This document shows, piece after piece, positions 52,023-57,638 of a DNA stretch of 57,638 bases. The position numbers and the translations under genes were made by a program. Position 1 is the stretch's first letter. Each line of letters begins with the position of its first letter. The stretch comes from Stieleria sedimenti (GTDB lineage Bacteria; Planctomycetota; Planctomycetia; Pirellulales; Pirellulaceae), in assembly GCF_025060895.1 (NCBI RefSeq), contig NZ_JANZKV010000151.1:18490-76127 (forward strand), written 5' to 3'. The notes below the pieces were generated by a model. That model made no database searches and was not told the origin of the DNA. It worked only from the letters and a program-made list of their open reading frames with translations.

Positions 52023-53381
52023 GTGAATCGAACACTGATGTCTGTCGTCATTGCGTTGGTCTTGGCGGTTCCCCTGGCATCGCGGTCCGCTGGACAATCG
52101 CTCGTCGATTTTCGCGACGCCGTCCGCACGAGCGAGCCTGCGTTGCTGACCGTGATCGTCGACTCGGCCGACGCAATTCCCGATCCCGACGCCGCCGATG
52201 CCGTGGCCGAAGCCGCGCCGCCGAGGGGTCGGCGGATTGAGATCCTACGCCCCGACGGCCAGCCGCTGAATCGGTTTCGCGACGGTCAAGCAAGAGGGTG
52301 GGTCAACGCCCGACCCGGCAAGACCACCAGTGCGGCCTTCGCCATCGGTGACTCCATCGTCGTGGCCTTCGTCGGCGCCCCGGTGAAATCGGTGACCGTC
52401 CAAAACGCCAACGGTGATGAAGCCGAAGGCCAGGTGGTAGCGCTGGACTACGTCACCGGACTGGCTGCGATCAGAACCGAACTGGCACCCGAGTCCGGAT
52501 TGATCGTCAGCGCCGCCGAAACCGAACCGGGGATGCCGGTCCTGGCCGCTTGGATCGCCGACCGAGGCTTGGTGACCGATTCCGGCATGGTTTCAACACG
52601 CCCCGTGGCGACCGGGTCGGGCGTGGGGACGACAGCGACCATTGATTTCGGAACGGGCCGACAAATGACCGGCGCTCCCGTGCTCGATGCGACCGGCATC
52701 GTCGTCGGTGTGCTCGTGCCCAGCAGAAACGGCGGTCTGGTTTGCGCCCGTTCTACACATGTGCTCAGGCTGGTCGAAGCGGCAAACGCCCCCACCCCAC
52801 ACGATCTGAAACGCGGCCTGATCGGCATCCAATTCCAAGGCAGCGGTCCGCTCGTGCAGCAAGTCAGTCCGGGCTCTGCCGCCGAACAAGCCGGTATCGA
52901 AGCAGGCGACTTGATCCAACAGATCGACGCGTCGGCAATCCGCGACGCCGCCGAGGTCGTCGCCGCCGTTGCCGACGCACGCGCCGGCGAGACACTGCAA
53001 ATCGTCGTCCTTCGCGGCGATCAAACGATGACGCTGCCGGTCACGCTGACCGAACACCCCGACCAGCGGATCGCCCAAAACATCCCTGACGGCGGCACAT
53101 TCCCGCCGCAACAGGCCTTTGAACTCCGAGACGGACAACTGTTCCCGTTGGACGTTGCACCTGGCGCCCCTCCGCTCCCACCGGCGATGCGACGATTCAA
53201 CATGGACGAACTGTTCCGAGAATTCCAAGCGCCCGACGGCCCACTGTGGAGAATCCCACGGCAAGGGGAAGCGGAGGGGGATGGATTTCAATCAGAGCGC
53301 GGCGACGTCGAAGAAACGCTCAAAGAACTGCAACGTCAAATGGAACGGCTGAATCAAAGACTCGACCGGGAAAACAATTGA
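52023..53381 (+). CDS. PDZ-domain protein with degenerate HtrA-like protease fold
   Basis: A 452-residue exported protein with GTG start 52023 and GGAG 10 bases before it. After the signal peptide, residues about 100-260 resemble a trypsin-like HtrA domain without its triad. The D-LA block reads DYVTGLAAIR, and the GNSGGP block reads RQMTGAPVLDATGIVVGVLV, so the Ser is Thr. A PDZ domain follows (IGIQFQGSGPLVQQVSPGSA, then EQAGIEAGDLIQQID). The C-terminus ends in a coiled coil (ETLKELQRQMERLNQRLDRE). It probably binds misfolded or terminal peptides without cutting them (inference). Confidence 0.75.
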   Translation: MNRTLMSVVIALVLAVPLASRSAGQSLVDFRDAVRTSEPALLTVIVDSADAIPDPDAADAVAEAAPPRGRRIEILRPDGQPLNRFRDGQARGWVNARPGKTTSAAFAIGDSIVVAFVGAPVKSVTVQNANGDEAEGQVVALDYVTGLAAIRTELAPESGLIVSAAETEPGMPVLAAWIADRGLVTDSGMVSTRPVATGSGVGTTATIDFGTGRQMTGAPVLDATGIVVGVLVPSRNGGLVCARSTHVLRLVEAANAPTPHDLKRGLIGIQFQGSGPLVQQVSPGSAAEQAGIEAGDLIQQIDASAIRDAAEVVAAVADARAGETLQIVVLRGDQTMTLPVTLTEHPDQRIAQNIPDGGTFPPQQAFELRDGQLFPLDVAPGAPPLPPAMRRFNMDELFREFQAPDGPLWRIPRQGEAEGDGFQSERGDVEETLKELQRQMERLNQRLDRENN

Positions 53382-53449
53382 GCGGCGAAAGGTCAGCTTC
53401 CAGCCTCTGCCCGGGACAGGTAGCGTGTTGATCAGGGTGTTGAACGAAT

Positions 53450-53574
53450 GGGGGTAAGAAGATTTTGGAGGTAGGAAAATGAAAAACCGGTCGGGTCCTA
53501 CCCCCAAAATCTTCCTACCCCCAAAATCTTCCTACCCCCAAAATCTTCCTACCTCCAAAATCTTCCTACCTACC
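53450..53574. repeat. 17-bp tandem repeat array with inverted arm, between convergent genes
   Basis: Four 17-bp units of TCCTACCCCCAAAATCT (the last with CCTCC) run from 53496 to 53563, with a partial fifth. An opposite-orientation copy (GGTAAGAAGATTTTGGAGG then TAGGAA) lies at 53453-53477, so the transcript can fold back on itself on either strand. It sits between the stops of the PDZ gene (+) and the PQQ-propeller gene (-). It is related to the element at 37958-38044. Confidence 0.9.
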
Positions 53575-53598
53575 ACGACAACGGCACTTTCAACCGTG

Positions 53599-54927
53599 TC
53601 ATGGTTTCACCTCCAGCGACGCACAAACCAGTTCCTTGTCATTGCGGGCATAGATCATGCCATTGGCGATCGCCGGATGCGACCAAACCACGCCGCCGCG
53701 ACGCCTCAGTTGTTGCAACGTCGGCGCGATCAATTGGGAACGTGATCGGATCTCGATCCCGTCGCGCGACAGTGTGGCGAACAGCAATTCGCCCTGATCA
53801 TTCAGCATGATTTCGTCGTCACCATTACGAATCGTGTGCACGGTCGCCCAGCGATTGATCGGAACCACCGACCGATCTTCCCAGATCCGATCACCGGTTT
53901 TCAGATCCAAACAGCGAAACTCGCCATAACTATCAGCTCCGTAGATCGCGTCGCCCTTGATGATCGGACCAGAAATCATCGCGTGCAGGGCGTCGGTATT
54001 TTTTTCATCTTGGCCGATGCGATGCCAGAGTTTCGTCGCCTTCGGGGCATCGAGATCCAACTTGATCAGCATGGATCCGTCGTAGAACGACGACACGAAT
54101 AGTCGATCGCCGCTGACGACCGGCGTGGGCACACCGATCGGCATGTTGCGTGGTTTCATTTCAATCGACCAAAACGTTTCACCGCTCCGCGGATCAAGCC
54201 CGCTGACACTCTCGCCGGTCCAACAGACGACGACATCCTGGTCGCCTTGGCGGATCATGATCGGCGCGCTGTAGCCGGCTTTCTCATCGAGTGCTTTCCA
54301 GCGTTGTTTTCCGCTGGCCAGATCAAACGCGACCACACACGCGCCGTCGCGTCCGCCGGTCACTTGGATGACCAGGTCCTCGAACACCAACGGCGCCGCC
54401 GTGATGCCCCAATTCGGCATTCGGATCTGGTAGTCCTGCTCCAGATCACGGCTCCAAATGACGTCGCCGGTTCTGGCATCGAGACAATTCAGTCGCCCCA
54501 TGCCGCCGACCGCGATCGCTTTCGAGCCGTGCACCGTCACTGCGGCCCGAGGCCCCGAGGCTTCGTAACCGATTTTGTAGCCGACCGGATCGCTGTGCTG
54601 CCAAATCAGTTTGCCGGTGGCGGCATCAAAACACAGCACCCGCTCACGAACCTGCGGCGCTTCTCCCTGGCGGTCGGTCAAGAAAACCGCACCGTCCCTG
54701 ATCGTCGGCCCACTGTATCCCGGCCCGACCGGAACCGACCAACGCAGCGGCACTTGGCCGCCGGGCAATTGCCGCACCAGCGACGGGTCGTCAATCGTCG
54801 CATCACGTCCCACGCCGCGCCACTGCGGCCAGTCCTCGCCCGCGGCCGCCTGAGAGAGGATCACCCACGACAGCACGCAACACCAACCACCGGCCCATCG
54901 CTTCGATCTCGCCCAGCGCATCATCAT
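53599..54927 (-). CDS. PQQ-like beta-propeller secreted protein
   Basis: A 442-residue exported protein (signal ending LSQAAAGEDWPQWRG). The rest is an eight-bladed PQQ/BamB-like propeller: WPQWRGVGRDA at the start, then blades such as VLCFDAATGKLIWQHSDPVG, LNCLDARTGDVIWSRDLEQD, VVAFDLASGKQRWKALDEKA and FRCLDLKTGDRIWEDRSVVP. This type with WPQWRG is very common in planctomycetes. No quinone-dehydrogenase residues can be asserted. A binding or scaffold role in the periplasm is likely. Confidence 0.85.
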   Translation of the reverse strand: MMMRWARSKRWAGGWCCVLSWVILSQAAAGEDWPQWRGVGRDATIDDPSLVRQLPGGQVPLRWSVPVGPGYSGPTIRDGAVFLTDRQGEAPQVRERVLCFDAATGKLIWQHSDPVGYKIGYEASGPRAAVTVHGSKAIAVGGMGRLNCLDARTGDVIWSRDLEQDYQIRMPNWGITAAPLVFEDLVIQVTGGRDGACVVAFDLASGKQRWKALDEKAGYSAPIMIRQGDQDVVVCWTGESVSGLDPRSGETFWSIEMKPRNMPIGVPTPVVSGDRLFVSSFYDGSMLIKLDLDAPKATKLWHRIGQDEKNTDALHAMISGPIIKGDAIYGADSYGEFRCLDLKTGDRIWEDRSVVPINRWATVHTIRNGDDEIMLNDQGELLFATLSRDGIEIRSRSQLIAPTLQQLRRRGGVVWSHPAIANGMIYARNDKELVCASLEVKP

Positions 54928-55047
54928 CGTCAGTTCCTAAGGTCTATCAGTAAGTTTCGGACGCTGATGATTGTAGCAGTTTGAAGTTGGAGCGAGATGG
55001 GGAGACAAGGAGAGAGGGAGATGGCCGCGGATCGATCGAAAGTGAGG

Positions 55048-56286
55048 TCACTGGTTCAACTGTTCCTCGATCGTTTCGCTGGAAGCCCTTGTCCCCAGTG
55101 CGCCCCACAAACCGTACGGACTTGCGAATCCGACGGCATGCTGGTTGTTATTGTTGCGAAAATAGGGAACGGGCGCTCGCGAGTTCCCCGCTTCAATCGA
55201 ATCGGTGATGAACACCACGGCGCCGTCGCCCATCAAGATGTGTGCCCCACCCTGGTGCCGGCTACTCGGTGGAATCGCCCCGTGTCCGCCGTGGTTGGCA
55301 ATCAAACAGACTTCACTGTTGGGCGGCAAGATCGTGGCGATCGTCGAATACAACGGCCGCTGGTCGGCCCACCGGAATCCACGCATCGTCGAATTGCCGG
55401 TGTAGTTGACGCCGCTCGTCGCCCAAAACCTGGGACGGTCGGGATCGATCTGATTGTTGTCTTCACAGTACTTCGGGTTGTTCAACAGATTGTCCCGGCC
55501 GTTCCCGCGCGAACCGGTGGTCGAGATGTTGCGGTCGCCCAAATCGGTCGCCATTTCGCCGCCCATGACCGTGTTGGACAGGCCGTCCAAGACGTCGCGA
55601 AACTTGGTGCCTTTGCTGGGGACAAACATGCCGCGGCATGAACCCCGTACCTGACGCATGCGTCCGGTGTGGTCGCCATAGCGCCAGCGACCGGTGTTTC
55701 CTTGAAAAAAGTTTTGGCCGTACTGTGTCCGCCACATACTGTCGCCATAGCTGCACCCGTAGTTGGTGCGGCCCAGCGCCGGCAGGCCACGCCCGGGATC
55801 GCTCGGACAGCGAAAGCTGGGGATGTCGACATTCCAAGGCCGGTATTCAATGGCATAGGGTGCCGGGCCGAACGCCGGCCAATACAGCCCATTGGAATCC
55901 CGGTGTTGATTGGAAATCTGGTCCCAAACCGCTTGCTGTTCCATGAACGGTGTGATGCCGACCAAGAAACTCAGCAGATTCCGCGTGAACGCGACCGGCG
56001 GCAGCCCCGTCGTGCCGGTGACCGCCTCGGCGCAGCACGCGTTGTTGGATTCATTCGTCGGTCCCGTTCCGTTGATCGGCAACTGCTTGTAGGCCGAGTG
56101 ATAGTTGTGCAGCGCGATCCCGATCTGCTTGAAATTGTTGCTGCAACTCATCCGCCGCGCGGCCTCGCGAGCCGCTTGAACCGCCGGCAAGAGCAAACCG
56201 ACCAGAATACCAATGATCGCAATCACCACCAGTAATTCGACGAGCGTGAAACCGTCTCGCCTATGCGTTGAGCGTCGACCGTGCAT
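55048..56286 (-). CDS. DUF1559 prepilin-like protein
   Basis: About 412 residues from ATG 56286. The type IV pilin-like N-terminus is RRDGFTLVELLVVIAIIGIL followed by VGLLLPAVQAAREAARR, with Gly-Phe as the prepilin cleavage site. The DUF1559 body follows (SCSNNFKQIGIALHNYHSAY, FRCPSDPG). The C-terminal H-x9-DG motif is in HQGGAHILMGDGAVVFI. These proteins occur in many copies in planctomycetes and may form pilus-like or surface structures. The small lipoprotein gene just upstream is a common neighbour. Confidence 0.93.
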   Translation of the reverse strand: MHGRRSTHRRDGFTLVELLVVIAIIGILVGLLLPAVQAAREAARRMSCSNNFKQIGIALHNYHSAYKQLPINGTGPTNESNNACCAEAVTGTTGLPPVAFTRNLLSFLVGITPFMEQQAVWDQISNQHRDSNGLYWPAFGPAPYAIEYRPWNVDIPSFRCPSDPGRGLPALGRTNYGCSYGDSMWRTQYGQNFFQGNTGRWRYGDHTGRMRQVRGSCRGMFVPSKGTKFRDVLDGLSNTVMGGEMATDLGDRNISTTGSRGNGRDNLLNNPKYCEDNNQIDPDRPRFWATSGVNYTGNSTMRGFRWADQRPLYSTIATILPPNSEVCLIANHGGHGAIPPSSRHQGGAHILMGDGAVVFITDSIEAGNSRAPVPYFRNNNNQHAVGFASPYGLWGALGTRASSETIEEQLNQ

Positions 56287-56364
56287 GAGAACGTCCCTCG
56301 ACAAAAGAATAGAAAAAAGGTATCGGTGACGAACCCCATCGCCACCGAACAATCGACATCACCT

Positions 56365-56547
56365 TCACTCTTCCTCCGCCGCGGCAGAATCCGCTTCCTC
56401 GGCCCCGTAGACTTCGTCTTTGTACGCTTGGATCTCGGCCTCGGTGCGAGGCTCCATGCTGGGCTCGGTGGAGCCGCCACAGCCGACGGGACAAACGAAA
56501 ACGGTGCCGATAAACAAACAGAAAAAACTATCTCGAAACAATCGCAT
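56365..56547 (-). CDS. small lipoprotein next to a DUF1559 gene
   Basis: A 60-residue protein from ATG 56547. A signal sequence (LFRDSFFCLFIGTVFVCPVG) ends in a lipobox with Cys before GGS. The mature part is short and acidic (RTEAEIQAYKDEVYGAEEAD). Such tiny acidic lipoproteins accompany DUF1559 genes in planctomycetes. It lies 78 bases upstream of that gene and is likely cotranscribed. The function is unknown. Confidence 0.7.
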   Translation of the reverse strand: MRLFRDSFFCLFIGTVFVCPVGCGGSTEPSMEPRTEAEIQAYKDEVYGAEEADSAAAEEE

Positions 56548-56659
56548 CGGTGCTTCCGCCAAGCTCGGTGAGAAGAGGTGAAGCGACCATTGTCAAGAGT
56601 CCGAGCGGCCCAAACAACATGCGAGCGGAACAATATTCCTAACACCGATTAGGCAGTGC

Positions 56660-57604
56660 CTAATGCACGCTGCGGATCACGATCTCGCGGAACGCTTTCT
56701 GATGTTCCGGTTCGCGACGGTGTCGCCGGCGAAGGATGACAATCTGTTCGGTGCCGAACAGATTGGAAAGATCGCGGGAACAAAGCTTCAGACGCCTACC
56801 GCCGTGCGGAATGGACTGGACGCCCCAGCGGGGGCTGATCGGTGCGATCGCCAGCCCGAACCCCAATTGGACAAACTGCATCGCCAGATTCTTGGTGCTG
56901 GTTTCACAAACGATCCGGCGTTGATCGAGCAACCCTGCATCGGCAAACACCTGATCCACCCGCGTCCGCGTGTTGGTGCCGACACTGGACATCACCAGCG
57001 GAAACCGCACCAAGGTTTTTGGGGTGATCCGTTTGTAGTCGAAAATCGGATGGCCTTCCGGAGCGACCAAGACGAAGGGAAACGAGGTGATCGGATCGGC
57101 GCACAACGTCGATGGAAACGAGGTCTCCAACTGCCCCGCGACGGCCAAATCAACTTCGCCACGTTCGAGCAGCTCTCGGGCCACGTTGGAGACCACGTCC
57201 ACCAGGCTCAACTCAACATCGCCATGTTGCTCGTAGTACTGGCAGATCGGCTCGGGCAATTCATTGACCAGGATGTTGGCCGGCGAAGCCACCGACAACC
57301 GCCGCGGAATCGACTGGGACTGCAGATTGAATTCTTCCAACAGTCCATCAAAACCGTGCACCACCGGTTCGGCCAGTTCGACCAGCAATCGACCATGCTC
57401 GGTCAACGTGACTCTTTGGCGTTGGACTTCGATCAACGGCACGCCAAGCTCTTGTTCCAAGGCACGCACCTGCTGCCATACCGACGGCGTCGCCAGATCC
57501 AATGATTCGGCCGCCGCCGCGAAGCCCTTGCCGCGTGAGAGTTCAAGCATCGCCCGAAACTGGGCGATGCGAACTTGCTTGAAGTAACGGCGTTTGGAAT
57601 TCAT
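56660..57604 (-). CDS. LysR-family transcriptional regulator
   Basis: A 314-residue regulator. The N-terminal winged helix-turn-helix (FRAMLELSRGKGFAAAAESL, then VWQQVRALEQELGVPLIEVQ) is the LysR type. A periplasmic-binding-protein-like effector domain follows (GEVDLAVAGQLE; VLVAPEGHPIFD; FVQLGFGLAIAPIS). The layout resembles CysB/Cbl members, but the effector cannot be read off. The target genes are probably outside the window beyond 57604, or its own gene. Confidence 0.88.
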   Translation of the reverse strand: MNSKRRYFKQVRIAQFRAMLELSRGKGFAAAAESLDLATPSVWQQVRALEQELGVPLIEVQRQRVTLTEHGRLLVELAEPVVHGFDGLLEEFNLQSQSIPRRLSVASPANILVNELPEPICQYYEQHGDVELSLVDVVSNVARELLERGEVDLAVAGQLETSFPSTLCADPITSFPFVLVAPEGHPIFDYKRITPKTLVRFPLVMSSVGTNTRTRVDQVFADAGLLDQRRIVCETSTKNLAMQFVQLGFGLAIAPISPRWGVQSIPHGGRRLKLCSRDLSNLFGTEQIVILRRRHRREPEHQKAFREIVIRSVH

Positions 57605-57638
57605 CGTGTGACCAACGCCACGACGATCGCACCAAAAT

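Overview
The window looks like a chromosome segment of a planctomycete, most likely of the Pirellulaceae (Rhodopirellula-like). This rests on the gene families: a PSCyt2/PSD1-type (DUF1549/DUF1553) protein paired with a DUF1501 Tat protein, a DUF1559 prepilin-like protein next to a tiny lipoprotein, planctomycete-type ECF sigma and kinase remnants, EF-hand/P-domain and secretin-N proteins, and short intergenic repeats between genes. No rRNA, tRNA, CRISPR array or complete IS element was seen.

Layout. 0.2-4.8 kb: secretin N-domain protein and EF-hand/P-domain protein. 5.2-7.7 kb: xylose isomerase and a ROK protein, convergent, separated by a 7-bp tandem repeat. 7.9-14.0 kb: ECF sigma factor, anti-sigma-like protein, coiled-coil protein, cytochrome/PSD1 protein and DUF1501 protein, all on +. 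14.0-15.1 kb: a scar made of four gene remnants (glycogen debranching enzyme, ECF sigma, kinase zinc ribbon, RDD). 15.2-22.9 kb: accessory genes, namely a coupled series of small membrane proteins with a HEAT-repeat lipoprotein, then two tandem beta-propeller paralogues on -. 22.9-32.0 kb: the most interesting locus (below). 32.4-57.6 kb: mostly core genes: glnB-glnD, cobalamin adenosyltransferase, Nudix, nadD, priA, SET protein, PP2C phosphatase, DMT transporter, secreted proteins, a degenerate HtrA-like PDZ protein, PQQ propeller, DUF1559 protein and a LysR regulator.

The 22.9-32.0 kb locus is a tightly coupled minus-strand operon: Fe-ADH, PEP mutase-like (PepM), a degenerate type II GAPDH paralogue, type II GAPDH, a SerA-like 2-hydroxyacid dehydrogenase, a small SMR/EamA transporter, CDP-alcohol phosphatidyltransferase, CdsA and PlsC. 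A divergent phosphoglycerate kinase (PGK) converges on it and overlaps its 3' end. My reading (inference) is a lower-glycolysis-in-reverse pathway run on carbon-phosphorus compounds: PEP to phosphonopyruvate (PepM), to phosphonolactate (SerA-like), to an acyl phosphate (PGK-like), to phosphonolactaldehyde (GAPDH-like), to 2,3-dihydroxypropylphosphonate (Fe-ADH). That product is an analogue of glycerol 3-phosphate, and the PlsC, CdsA and CDP-alcohol transferase genes would build it into a membrane phosphonolipid. The early steps match what is known of the Streptomyces valinophos route; the fusion to lipid genes and the catalytically dead GAPDH partner are what look new.

Limits: everything was read by eye. 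Homology calls rest on motifs, starts are the best guess, and no database search, structure prediction or composition calculation was possible.
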